Shown here: positions 1 through 7,033 of the stretch, in pieces | How the letters are laid out: each line of letters begins with the position of its first letter | Position numbering within the stretch: position 1 is the stretch's first letter | Source: a bacterium | Lineage (GTDB): Bacteria > Desulfobacterota > UBA8473 | Direction: 5' to 3' | Assembly: GCA_009773075.1 (NCBI GenBank) | Contig: WOUX01000124.1 | Location: 1-10,374, forward strand | DNA length: 10,374 bases | Translations under genes and position numbers: made by a program | Notes under the pieces: generated by a model | Database searches by the model: none | What the model saw: only the letters and a program-made list of their open reading frames with translations | Told to the model about the DNA's origin: nothing

Positions 1-121
1 TATTGGAAACATCAGGCAGGTTTGCAAGATATTCCTCATAGTCTGTCTTGCTGATAATACCCTCAGCGATGTTTTTCTCTATGATCCTTTTGTCAAATAG
101 GTTTTCTTTATTATTAACCAT
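1..121 (-). CDS. Small hypothetical protein, N-terminal 40 residues (runs off the window)
   Basis: An ATG at 121-119 opens a frame that stays open to the window edge. It encodes at least 40 residues, starting MVNNKENLFDKRIIEKNI and reaching LPDVSN, rich in Lys, Glu and Ile, with no signal peptide or membrane segment. A good Shine-Dalgarno (GAAGGAG, 9 nt before the ATG) begins directly after the stop codon of the inositol phosphate synthase gene, and only 16 nt separate the two genes. It is therefore probably the next gene of the same operon. The pattern looks like a short, helical, cytoplasmic protein. I do not recognise a family with a known function and assign none. The C-terminus lies outside the window. 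Confidence 0.7.
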   Translation of the reverse strand, partial: MVNNKENLFDKRIIEKNIAEGIISKTDYEEYLANLPDVSN

Positions 122-137
122 ATGATCTTTCTCCTTC

Positions 138-1274
138 TTAATGGGTTTTTGACAAGGTTAACGGGGAAGATATGCTTTTTTGGGCGTTATATTCGGTTAT
201 ATATTTTTCAATTAATGCTCTAGCCTCTAAGTCAGCAATCTGTTTTGGTGGATGTTTCATTGTATAGGCAGAAATGGGTAATAGTACCCCTTTATCACCA
301 CTTTCTCTTGCTATTTTGCAGTATCTTATGGCGTCAATTGTGACTCCACCACTATTAGGTGAATCTTCTACAGAAAGGCGCATCTCCAGATGCAATGGAA
401 CACCGGCAAATCCCATTCCCTCCATTCTAATAAAACAGACCTTATTATCATTTTGCCAGGGGATATAGTCTGACGGGCCTATATGAATATTCTCTGCCGC
501 TAGAGGTTCATCCAGTTGGGATTGTACAGCTTCGGTTTTAGAAACCTTCTTTGACTTCAGCCTACTTTGATTTAACATGTTTAAGAAATCGGTATTCCCA
601 CCAGTATTTAGTTGATAAGTACGTTCCAGTTTTACGCCCCTATCTTGAAAGAGTTTGGTTAAAGCTCTGTGTGTTATAGTAGCGCCTAGCTGAGACTTAA
701 CATCATCCCCTATAATAGGTATTCCCCTTTTTTCGAACCTCTTGCTCCAGTAAGGATGGGATGCTATAAAAACCGGTATACAATTAATCAAACTCACCCC
801 AGTATTAAGACAACACCCGGCATAGAATTCAGTTGCCTCTTGAGAACCGACAGGTAAATAATTTAATAATATTTCGGCTTTGCTTTTCTTTAGTACTTCT
901 CTTGCATCACAGGGTTCTTCATTGGCAACGAGAAAGGTTCTTTCAGGTGGATAACCACTCATATGTTCTGAGACACCATCTAAAACCCTTCCCATGGATA
1001 CTGTAACACCATAGCTTGGAAGGTCTTCCCAGATGGTCCTGGTACAATTAGGTGGGGCGAATACCGCCTTTTCTAGAGGCTTCCCCACCTTTCTTTTGTC
1101 AATATCAAATGCAGCTACTACTTCAATATCCGAAGGAGTGTAGCCACCTAGGTCATAATGCATAAGACCTAGATTTACACCTGGATTGTTTTTGTAAAAT
1201 TCAATACCCTGAAGGAGTGCACTGACGCAATTTCCAACACCAACAACAGCAATCTTTATACTTTTATTCTTCAT
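138..1274 (-). CDS. ino1: Inositol-3-phosphate synthase (myo-inositol-1-phosphate synthase)
   Basis: The enzyme converts glucose-6-phosphate to inositol-3-phosphate with NAD, the first step towards inositol lipids or inositol-based solutes; it is cytoplasmic. The 378-residue product is close in length to compact prokaryotic enzymes. Visible motifs are the N-terminal Rossmann loop VVGVGNCVSALLQG (GxGxxxS at 12-18), LLNYLPVGSQEAT, the family block IGDDVKSQLGATITHR, LNTGGNTDFLNM, HIGPSDYIPW and the C-terminal SPNSGGVTIDAIRYCK. The frame could begin at a TTG at 1283, but the ATG at 1274-1272 overlaps the dnaJ stop by one base (TAATG) and begins just before the Rossmann strand, so I chose it; GGAAG lies just upstream. 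The gene is probably translationally coupled to dnaJ. Whether the inositol is used for lipid, for a compatible solute or for something else cannot be told from this window. Confidence 0.93.
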   Translation of the reverse strand: MKNKSIKIAVVGVGNCVSALLQGIEFYKNNPGVNLGLMHYDLGGYTPSDIEVVAAFDIDKRKVGKPLEKAVFAPPNCTRTIWEDLPSYGVTVSMGRVLDGVSEHMSGYPPERTFLVANEEPCDAREVLKKSKAEILLNYLPVGSQEATEFYAGCCLNTGVSLINCIPVFIASHPYWSKRFEKRGIPIIGDDVKSQLGATITHRALTKLFQDRGVKLERTYQLNTGGNTDFLNMLNQSRLKSKKVSKTEAVQSQLDEPLAAENIHIGPSDYIPWQNDNKVCFIRMEGMGFAGVPLHLEMRLSVEDSPNSGGVTIDAIRYCKIARESGDKGVLLPISAYTMKHPPKQIADLEARALIEKYITEYNAQKSISSPLTLSKTH

Positions 1275-2356
1275 TACTTCCAAAATCCTTTTTTAAGGAT
1301 TGTTTCCTCCCCATTTATCCTGGCAAATTCTCTCAATAACTCTTCCTGCTTTTTAGTCAATTTGGTTGGAGTTTTTAGTATTACCTGAACAATTTGGTCT
1401 CCTCTGCCATGTCCCCTGAGGTGGTGGGTACCCTCACCTTTTAAACGAAAGGTATGTCCCGACTGAGTTCCTCTCGGGATGTGAATTTTTTTTGTACCGT
1501 TTAATGTTGGTATATCTATTTCTGTTCCTAAGGCTGCTTGAGTAAAGGATATAGGAATCTGGCATATAATGTTATCCCCCTCCCTATCAAAAAGTGGGTG
1601 GCGTTCTACATGCAAAACAACATAAAGATCACCTGGTGCTCCCCCTCTTTCGCCTTCTTCACCTTCTCCCCTGAGCCTTAAACGAGAACCGTCTTCAACC
1701 CCCCCTGGTATCTTTGCCGATACCTTTTTCTTTTTTGTTACCTTCCCAGTACCACGACAATCCACACATGGGTTGGCAATAATCTTTCCTTCACCATTAC
1801 AATGGGGACAGGCAGTGCTTATGCTGAAAAATCCTTGAGAGCGGATTGTCTGTCCTTTTCCCTGACATCCGGGGCAGGTTACAGGGTAAGTACCTGGTTT
1901 TGCGCCTGTTCCCTCACATCTATCACAGCGTACAGACTTGGGTATTTCAATCTCGGTTTCTTTCCCAAAGGCTGCTTCTGCGAAGGATAGCTGAATGTCG
2001 TAGCGAAGATCCGCTCCCCTTCGGGCAGCAGTTCTGCTTCTTCTGGTCCCCAAACCGAAAAAATCTTCAAATATATCCCCAAAAGTTGAGAAGATATCTT
2101 CAAAACCGGAAAACCCTCTGAATCCAGTTCCTTTCAATCCTTCGTGCCCGAATTGATCATAAAGCCGCCTTTTCTCTGGGTCTCTTAAAACCTCATATGC
2201 CTCTGCTGCTTCCTTAAATTTTTCTTCGGCTTCTTTTTTTCCTGGATTTCTATCGGGATGGTATTTCATTGCCAGTTTTCTATAAATCTTCTTTATTTCT
2301 TCATCACTTGCCCCCCTGCTGAGCCCCAGTACATCATAATAGTCTCGTTTTTCCAT
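1274..2356 (-). CDS. dnaJ: Chaperone protein DnaJ (Hsp40)
   Basis: DnaJ is the cytoplasmic co-chaperone that delivers unfolded clients to DnaK and stimulates its ATPase. The 360-residue protein is full length. It has a J domain (about 4-68) with HPD at 33-35, a short Gly/Phe-rich linker (about 75-103), a zinc domain with four CxxCxGxG modules (Cys 144/147, 161/164, 183/186 and 197/200), and two C-terminal substrate-binding beta domains. All eight zinc-ligand cysteines are present. The start is the ATG at 2356; AGGAG lies 12 nt upstream, slightly far. No CIRCE-type inverted repeat (the HrcA operator) is visible in the upstream 80 nt. No dnaK or grpE is adjacent, so this may be a separately located or second DnaJ. 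A short non-autonomous mobile element (2436-2643) lies 80 nt upstream and may affect its transcription. The stop codon overlaps the ino1 start. Confidence 0.95.
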   Translation of the reverse strand: MEKRDYYDVLGLSRGASDEEIKKIYRKLAMKYHPDRNPGKKEAEEKFKEAAEAYEVLRDPEKRRLYDQFGHEGLKGTGFRGFSGFEDIFSTFGDIFEDFFGLGTRRSRTAARRGADLRYDIQLSFAEAAFGKETEIEIPKSVRCDRCEGTGAKPGTYPVTCPGCQGKGQTIRSQGFFSISTACPHCNGEGKIIANPCVDCRGTGKVTKKKKVSAKIPGGVEDGSRLRLRGEGEEGERGGAPGDLYVVLHVERHPLFDREGDNIICQIPISFTQAALGTEIDIPTLNGTKKIHIPRGTQSGHTFRLKGEGTHHLRGHGRGDQIVQVILKTPTKLTKKQEELLREFARINGEETILKKGFWK

Positions 2357-2423
2357 TTATGATACGTTCTCCTAAAATATCTCCTTGAATCCTGCAAAAT
2401 GCGGATATAATTGTCTAACAATG

Positions 2424-2435
2424 CTTATATTTATG
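2424..2435. repeat. Left copy of a 12-bp target-site duplication
   Basis: CTTATATTTATG directly abuts the left end (GTAAC...) of the element at 2436-2643. The identical 12-mer abuts the right end at 2644-2655. Perfect direct repeats exactly flanking inverted ends are the hallmark of a transposition event. Confidence 0.85.
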
Positions 2436-2643
2436 GTAACTACTCAGGTAGGCACAAAGGCACAGAGCACCAAAGGCACAAAGTCGAGAGATATGAAGAG
2501 AATGAGTTGCTTTAGTAGAAGGCTACAGGCTATAGCCTATTAGACTATAGCCTAATATTTGGACAGGTTGTGTCCTGTATTCCAATTGTATTCCTGCAAC
2601 TTTGTGCCTCTGTGCCTTTGCCCCTCTGAACCTGAGTGGTTAC
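2436..2643. mobile_element. 208-bp MITE-like non-autonomous element
   Basis: The left end reads GTAACTACTCAGGTAGGCAC. The right end, read on the opposite strand, begins GTAACCACTCAGGTTCAGAG. Both then continue into similar CAAAGGCACAGAG(G)CACAAAG-type sequence, so the inverted arms extend for roughly 45-50 bp. The element is flanked by a perfect 12-bp direct repeat. It contains no credible coding frame and has a central 9-bp palindromic stem. I see this as a miniature element moved in trans by a transposase not in the window. Duplications of about 10-13 bp are typical of IS4/IS231-like transposases, but that assignment is inference. It sits between the 3' end of rpoZ and the 5' region of dnaJ, so it separates the two transcriptionally or forms a strongly folded RNA between them. 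Confidence 0.75.
2527..2553. repeat. Perfect 9-bp stem inside the element
   Basis: AGGCTATAG (2527-2535) and CTATAGCCT (2545-2553) are perfect inverted complements around a 9-nt loop. The stem lies near the middle of the 208-bp element. It is not followed by a T-run on either strand, so it is not an obvious terminator. Confidence 0.6.
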
Positions 2644-2655
2644 CTTATATTTATG
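2644..2655. repeat. Right copy of the 12-bp target-site duplication, containing the rpoZ stop codon
   Basis: CTTATATTTATG follows the element's right end (...GTTAC) directly and matches 2424-2435 exactly. Bases 2651-2653 are the rpoZ stop (TAA on the minus strand). The insertion therefore duplicated the end of rpoZ without shortening it. Confidence 0.85.
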
Positions 2656-2902
2656 TTTGGCAAACGTTTTTTTCTTCCAGGATTTCTTTTGAAGTATTGT
2701 TGGAATCAAGAGTTTTCTTTTTTGAAAAAACCTTGCCAGCAGCAATTTCCCGTAGTGCTACTACCACCTCTTTGTTTTCTGGTGCATTCACTAAAGGTTT
2801 TGCGCCCTTTAATAGTTGTCTGACCCGTTTTGCTGCCAGATGCACAAGAGCAAAACGATTTTCTTCTTTTTTCAGGCAGTCTTCAATTGTTATTCTAGCC
2901 AT
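2651..2902 (-). CDS. rpoZ: DNA-directed RNA polymerase omega subunit
   Basis: Omega is the small subunit that helps fold and stabilise the beta-prime subunit of RNA polymerase. The 83-residue protein begins MARITIEDCLKKEENRFALV, followed by the conserved helix HLAAKRVRQLLKGA, the PLV turn, and NKEVVVALREIAAGKV. This matches the omega family in order and spacing. The C-terminal tail (SKKKTLDSNN onwards) is polar and variable, as is common. The ATG at 2902 is the only sensible start; the nearest Shine-Dalgarno-like run (GGAAGGA) is about 16 nt upstream, which is long. No gmk is adjacent, although rpoZ often follows gmk in proteobacteria. The gene is bracketed by two short repeat elements: one ends within a few bases of its stop codon and the other lies just upstream and may supply its promoter. 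Confidence 0.92.
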   Translation of the reverse strand: MARITIEDCLKKEENRFALVHLAAKRVRQLLKGAKPLVNAPENKEVVVALREIAAGKVFSKKKTLDSNNTSKEILEEKNVCQT

Positions 2903-2960
2903 CTTTTTTTAATTTTAATCCTTCCTTTTTAGGTATTGTTAAGTTACTACTCAGCAAATG

Positions 2961-2983
2961 ACCCCAACGCTTCGCATTAGGGT
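2961..2983 (-). other. Stem-loop, 10-bp stem with triloop
   Basis: ACCCCAACGC (2961-2970), loop TTC and GCATTAGGGT (2974-2983) pair along all ten positions if two G-U pairs are allowed in minus-strand RNA. The hairpin lies within the element upstream of rpoZ, at or near the predicted start of the rpoZ transcript. No T-run follows it, so it is unlikely to be a terminator. Confidence 0.5.
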
Positions 2984-3010
2984 TATAAATGAAAGAAATT
3001 TGCGCTTCAA
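2982..3010 (-). promoter_or_regulatory. Candidate sigma-70-type promoter for rpoZ
   Basis: On the minus strand a TTGAAG box (3010-3005) is followed after 17 nt by TATAAC (2987-2982). This is a 4/6 match to the -35 consensus and 5/6 to the -10 with ideal spacing. Transcription would start near 2975, about 70 nt before the rpoZ ATG. The boxes lie inside the mobile-element-like sequence. Assigned by pattern only. Confidence 0.4.
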
Positions 3011-3142
3011 GTTTCTTAGGAGGTTGTTTAGACTGTAGGCTGTTAGTTTTGCAGACGGACTGCCTAGTAAATCCGTGTCTCTGCTTCTTTACCCTACAGC
3101 CTATCTACCTGAGCAGTTACAATTTGGCTTAGAAATGTTATC

Positions 3143-4564
3143 CTATTTTAAGTCACTAATATCATGCGGCAATTTTTCCAGGAATTGTGGCTCAATTCCA
3201 TATATAGTTGGAGCAAAATCGACCTTAGCGTATAGCATATCCTTGTTCTGTACCTTCTTACCTATGATAATAGAGCCTATCTTATTTTCTTTATTGCCCC
3301 ATAGGGTTATCTCTGTTTTTGGTTTATTAAAACCATAAATTGAAGGGTCTTCTTTCATACCCTCAGATATTATCTCTTTAAATTTAAGAAGTTTGATGTC
3401 CCAGAGAAAGGAGATAGCCTTAGCCTTATCGAGTGTGGTTTTTACTGGTTTTATTGCCTTCCAGTCCCCTTTCCCCAACTTCAGAATAAAGGTCTTATCA
3501 GAGGAGTTTAATTGAATCTTTTCTACATCCTCATTCTTAAATGTGAGAAGGGTTTTGTCCCTAAGGCTTAAAGGGGTCTTGGTAAGAACCTTAAGAACAT
3601 CAGGAGGCAATTGGTAGATGGTTTCTGTTATGTTTGTCTTGGCAAAGAGATTTTTTCCTCCATCCCCTTTTCTAGCTATAACAAGCTGAAAGGGTTTTTT
3701 CTCACCCTTATCCCAAAGGTTGATTTCTATGATAGGCTTGTTTAAGCCATAGGTTTCATAGGCTTTTGGGCTATCATTTATAAACCCTTTTACTCTAATA
3801 TCCAGCAGTGCCCAGAGTAGATCGCTGACCTCAAATTCATCTGCTTTTGCTCTTATGGGCTTTGTTATGTTCCATTGATTTTTGCCATCATTTTCTAGTG
3901 TTATTTCTTCATGAGGATATTTAAACTCAACTCTAAAGATTTTTTCCTTTTCAAAATTCAATACTGTTTTATCTCTGAGGTCGAATTCAGTTTTGGGATA
4001 ATCCTTAAGGGAACTCTCCGGAAGCAAAAAGACGTTTTTAGCATCTTCCCATTTAGCATAGAAGTCTTTCTCCCCTTTAACTCTTTCTCCTATCAAAAGT
4101 GATTTTGTAGGGTTATTTTTATTTGTAAAAAAGATAATCCCCATTTTCGGAGAGTCAAGACCATATCTCTTCAAATCCTTTGGGGTTTCCTCTACGAATC
4201 CTTTGATTCTAGAATTTTTTAGGCTATATAACAGCCTTCTAATACTTCCTCCATCAGCCTTTGCTTTTATGGGTTTGATGATCTGCCAATCCTTTTTGTC
4301 ATCAAGCCTTAAGTCTGCTTTTTTATCTTCATATTTGAGACCAAGGTTTTTTATATCTTCTACTTTTAGGTCAATTACTGTCTTATCTCTATAATAGTAT
4401 GTCTCTTGATTCAATTGCTCTTTCAACGCAGAAGATGTCAGCATGACTGCTTTTGACTTTTCTCTCTTCATGTAAACATAGTAATCTGTCGGGTTTTTGT
4501 TGCCCAAAAGGATTGTTTCTAATGGGGGCTTATTCTTCTCTTTTATAGTCGGCAGGGTTTTCAT
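3143..4564 (-). CDS. DUF4340-type repeat protein, C-terminal fragment (frameshifted from 4530-4868)
   Basis: This 473-residue frame continues the protein begun at 4868 but in another reading frame. It consists of tandem DUF4340-like modules. RDKT recurs at residues 59, 197 and 335, and YG[LF][DN]xP at 134, 272 and 410, an exact 138-residue period. Each module also has a (D/Q)W...KP[IV] strand pair. It has no signal peptide or membrane segment of its own, so it would depend on the N-terminal anchor of the upstream piece. The nominal ATG at 4564 has no Shine-Dalgarno and lies inside the upstream frame, so it is unlikely to be a true independent start. DUF4340 proteins commonly accompany GldG-like ABC systems and are thought to be periplasmic; their exact role is unknown. 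The gene is either broken, carries a sequence error, or is translated as two parts. Confidence 0.75.
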   Translation of the reverse strand: MKTLPTIKEKNKPPLETILLGNKNPTDYYVYMKREKSKAVMLTSSALKEQLNQETYYYRDKTVIDLKVEDIKNLGLKYEDKKADLRLDDKKDWQIIKPIKAKADGGSIRRLLYSLKNSRIKGFVEETPKDLKRYGLDSPKMGIIFFTNKNNPTKSLLIGERVKGEKDFYAKWEDAKNVFLLPESSLKDYPKTEFDLRDKTVLNFEKEKIFRVEFKYPHEEITLENDGKNQWNITKPIRAKADEFEVSDLLWALLDIRVKGFINDSPKAYETYGLNKPIIEINLWDKGEKKPFQLVIARKGDGGKNLFAKTNITETIYQLPPDVLKVLTKTPLSLRDKTLLTFKNEDVEKIQLNSSDKTFILKLGKGDWKAIKPVKTTLDKAKAISFLWDIKLLKFKEIISEGMKEDPSIYGFNKPKTEITLWGNKENKIGSIIIGKKVQNKDMLYAKVDFAPTIYGIEPQFLEKLPHDISDLK

Positions 4565-4868
4565 TAACGGTTCGTTCTATCTCTGCTTTTGCCAGACTGT
4601 TCAGAGCCTTTCCTATTGTTTCATTCTCACCTCTTGCAATAATGGGTTCTTTTATCATCCATTGGCCTTTATCTTTACTAAATAGTATGGTCTTGCCTTC
4701 AATCTTTAACCTAAGCTCCTCAACGTCCTCCGGTTTAAAGACAATTGCCTTTTTGGCATTCTCCTTTGCCTCTTTTCCCTCTCGTTCTACCGGCACCTCG
4801 TAAAAGTAGAAATAGAGCCCAAGTAGTATTAATATAACTGCCAGGGCCCCCAGTTTTTTCAGGTTCAC
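4530..4868 (-). CDS. DUF4340-type repeat protein, N-terminal fragment (ends at a frameshift)
   Basis: The 112 residues include one N-terminal membrane anchor (about 6-23, LGALAVILILLGLYFYFY) followed by the first half of a DUF4340 module (KPEDVEELRLKIEGKTILFS, then QWMIKEP). The frame stops in NPADYKREE, where the other modules read YGLxxP; the rest of the module continues in the next frame from about 4530. The start is GTG at 4868-4866, overlapping the stop of the GldG-like gene (GTGA), with GAGG 8 nt upstream; an upstream in-frame GTG at 4877 has poorer spacing. The protein would be anchored in the inner membrane with its bulk in the periplasm, beside the ABC transporter encoded upstream. 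Together the two pieces would make a protein of about 580 residues. Confidence 0.75.
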   Translation of the reverse strand: MNLKKLGALAVILILLGLYFYFYEVPVEREGKEAKENAKKAIVFKPEDVEELRLKIEGKTILFSKDKGQWMIKEPIIARGENETIGKALNSLAKAEIERTVNENPADYKREE

Positions 4869-6259
4869 TTCTTCCACCTCTTTACGCTTAACACCACGAT
4901 TCCAGCGAGTAAAATCATGCCGGGTATGATAAGTACAGGCACAAAGAAAATGACTTTCCCCATGGCTTTTGAAAGGATCACGGGGTTATAATCGGTATCC
5001 TTGGGCCGTATTGATATTAACCCTTCCTCCTCAGCCAGCCAGTTTAGAGTATTCAAAAAAAGGTCTTTATTGCCCAGAACATTGAGATAACTATTGTTGG
5101 CAAAATCGGAGTCTCCAAAAACTACCATTTTGGAATTCTTCCCCCCCCCTTTTTCGTTCTTTTTCTCCCCTGTCTGTACGGTTACAACGGCAGCAATGGT
5201 CAGTGGTCCTCGGGTATCTTTGCCGCTATCAAACTTGGCCTTGCCTTCTTTTTCGAGCATTTTCCTGTCAGTTTCTCCCCAACTTTCCTTGTTTGTATTG
5301 GCCAAAGGTTCCACAGTAATACCGGCCTTTGCCTTCTTAATTATCTCTATAGAGCGGGTAAAAGGGAAAAAGGTGGTTACGTTAAAGTTTCTGGTAATAC
5401 TATGGGGTTCATACTGTCCGACTATGGGGATCAGGTAGTCTCCGCCAAATAGCTGACTCATTGTGTCTACAACAATATCATCTCTGAGCTTCAGATTATA
5501 TTCCTCCAAAAAGGAGGTAAGCCCTGGAACGGTTAATGGATCGATCAGGAAAAGGAGGCTGCCGCCTTTTTCAATATACCCTTTAATAAGCTTCATTTCA
5601 CTTTCCATGAGTTCCTTTTTTGGGCCGCTTACAATTAGGATAGAGGCATCTTCTGGAATACTATCCGCTCTTAAAAGAACCAGCTCTTTTACTTCATAAT
5701 TTTGTCCTTCCAGAGCCTTTTTAGCCTGGCTGTATCCATCCTTGGCAAATGTGGCGATGTCGTTCTCTCCGTGTCCTTTAAGAAAATAGACTGCCTTTTT
5801 CCCTTCTCTGATGACCTTGAGTATAGCGTTGGTAATCTGTTCTTCTCTGCCCCAGGAAACCCTGGCCTCATTTTTACCACTTTCAAATACCGTGGTACCG
5901 TAATCAGTTATCCCGTATTTTTTTGCCAGTGTGGGATTTCTGTCGGGATCTATAAACCTATAATTAAATTTTGGGTTTTTATACCTGTATAATTTGAGAA
6001 AATCTTTTAGCTCTCCCTCACTACCAGAGCTTTCCTGATAAAATGCAATAGCATTTACTTCTTTATTCACAGAATTGAGGACCTTTATTGTCTCATCAGA
6101 CAGGCTGTGTCTTTTTGTCTTAGTCAGATCAAACCTGAAGTGATGTCTTACTGATATCGCCCCAATGAGGACAAGTATTCCCAAAACTATCAAGATCGTT
6201 ATAAGCATATGGGTTCCGTACCTGGCGGACCTATTTGAAAAAATGCCTCTGATCTTCAT
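4865..6259 (-). CDS. GldG-like ABC transporter auxiliary membrane protein
   Basis: This 464-residue protein has an N-terminal membrane segment (about 17-37), a large extracytoplasmic domain and a C-terminal membrane segment (about 437-458) ending in KRWKK. The motif order is FDLTKTKRHSLSDETIKVL, then VYFLKGHGE, SILIVSGPKKEL, the GGSLLFLIDPLT strand and VVFGDSDFANN. This is the pattern of GldG/ABC-type auxiliary proteins (gliding-motility-associated and related export systems). The start is taken as the ATG at 6259, two bases after the permease stop, because GGAGG in the permease's last codons is 8 nt upstream; an ATG at 6274 in the same frame would overlap the permease. Its stop overlaps the DUF4340 start (GTGA). 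It probably works with the ATPase and permease upstream. The substrate is unknown, and gliding motility should not be assumed outside Bacteroidetes. Confidence 0.87.
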   Translation of the reverse strand: MKIRGIFSNRSARYGTHMLITILIVLGILVLIGAISVRHHFRFDLTKTKRHSLSDETIKVLNSVNKEVNAIAFYQESSGSEGELKDFLKLYRYKNPKFNYRFIDPDRNPTLAKKYGITDYGTTVFESGKNEARVSWGREEQITNAILKVIREGKKAVYFLKGHGENDIATFAKDGYSQAKKALEGQNYEVKELVLLRADSIPEDASILIVSGPKKELMESEMKLIKGYIEKGGSLLFLIDPLTVPGLTSFLEEYNLKLRDDIVVDTMSQLFGGDYLIPIVGQYEPHSITRNFNVTTFFPFTRSIEIIKKAKAGITVEPLANTNKESWGETDRKMLEKEGKAKFDSGKDTRGPLTIAAVVTVQTGEKKNEKGGGKNSKMVVFGDSDFANNSYLNVLGNKDLFLNTLNWLAEEEGLISIRPKDTDYNPVILSKAMGKVIFFVPVLIIPGMILLAGIVVLSVKRWKK

Positions 6260-6261
6260 TT

Positions 6262-7032
6262 TTAGCCCCTCCATTTCTTAGATTCCAACGACCTCATAGT
6301 TAAGAAGAGGAAGAAGAATGCGAATAAACAGTAAAAGATAGCGTCATTGGTATCTATAACTCCTCTTGCAAATTCCTGGTAGTGTTCTATTATTGAGAGT
6401 TGGATAAGCACCTTTGCAAATACCGGTCCTGTAAAGCTGGCCCCCCATTGTATTATCCAGAAAAGCAATAACGCCCCAAAGGTAACTACAGCGGCTATAA
6501 TCTGATTCTCGGTCATTGTTGAAATCAGTATACCCAGGGAAATAAAAGATGCTCCCAGCAGAACAATCCCTATATAGCCGGATATAACCGGGCCTAATTC
6601 GGGTTTACCCAATATGAAGAGGATTGCCTGATAAAAAATAGTAGGAGTTAACATTACGAGAAATGTAAGAAAACATGCCCCAAATTTTCCCATTATTATT
6701 TCTATATCCTTGATAGGAAATGTCATAAGCAGCTCAATGGTCCCAGATTTTTTCTCTTCAGAAAAGAGCCTCATTGTTAAAAAAGGTGTCATAAACAGGA
6801 CGAGAATACTCATAGTCGAAAATACCGGCCCTACTACTTCCTCTGTAATATTCAAGGCAGACTGCATATTAGGATTGTTCATTGACTGAACACTCATGAC
6901 CCCGAAGAGGGCAAAGAGGCTGTAAAAGAAATAACCCGAAATTACAGAAAAGACGGCTATCACCATGTATGCAATGGGGGACTTAAAATACGAGCCCATT
7001 TCCTTCTTCAAAATAGCATAAAAGTTGACCAT
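6262..7032 (-). CDS. ABC-2 type permease, GldF-like
   Basis: This 256-residue integral membrane protein has about six hydrophobic segments (near 20-45, 75-90, 115-140, 150-170, 180-200 and 230-250). The ABC-2 signature MRLFSEEKKSGTIELLMTFPI lies between segments two and three, where the ATPase is expected to dock. The N-terminus (YAILKKEMGSYFKSPIAYMV) is typical of GldF/NosY-like permeases. The ATG at 7032 follows the ATPase stop after one base (TAAA then TG), and GAGG lies about 12 nt upstream. It is the membrane channel partner of the ATPase at 7034-7975. Such permeases usually dimerise or pair with the GldG-like subunit. The exported or extracted substrate cannot be inferred. Confidence 0.9.
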   Translation of the reverse strand: MVNFYAILKKEMGSYFKSPIAYMVIAVFSVISGYFFYSLFALFGVMSVQSMNNPNMQSALNITEEVVGPVFSTMSILVLFMTPFLTMRLFSEEKKSGTIELLMTFPIKDIEIIMGKFGACFLTFLVMLTPTIFYQAILFILGKPELGPVISGYIGIVLLGASFISLGILISTMTENQIIAAVVTFGALLLFWIIQWGASFTGPVFAKVLIQLSIIEHYQEFARGVIDTNDAIFYCLFAFFFLFLTMRSLESKKWRG

Positions 7033-7033
7033 T

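Larger units (their letters stand above)
2943..3120. mobile_element. 178-bp diverged MITE-like element upstream of rpoZ
   Basis: The left end is GTTACTACTCAGC. The right end, read on the opposite strand, is GTAACTGCTCAGGTAG. Both resemble the ends of the 208-bp element at 2436-2643. The interior is different and holds a 10-bp stem-loop (2961-2983) and a second pair of inverted arms around 3023-3033 and 3092-3102 (CTGTAGGCTG-like). I find no matching direct repeat outside these ends, so this is either an old copy or has misjudged borders. It fills most of the 240-nt gap between the DUF4340 gene and rpoZ, and no coding frame is credible within it. Confidence 0.5.

Noticed and set aside
2357..2435. 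CIRCE-type heat-shock operator before dnaJ
   Set aside because: No TTAGCACTC/GAGTGCTAA inverted repeat is present in the upstream region.
2559..2912. Plus-strand open frame of 117 codons opposite rpoZ
   Set aside because: It is the antisense of a clear rpoZ gene and of the mobile element, with low-complexity Phe- and Ser-rich content and no family resemblance.
4530..4564. Programmed ribosomal frameshift within the DUF4340 gene
   Set aside because: There is a short AAAA run but no slippery heptamer, stimulatory hairpin or internal Shine-Dalgarno that I can see, and the shift coincides with loss of a conserved motif. Mutation or sequence error is simpler.
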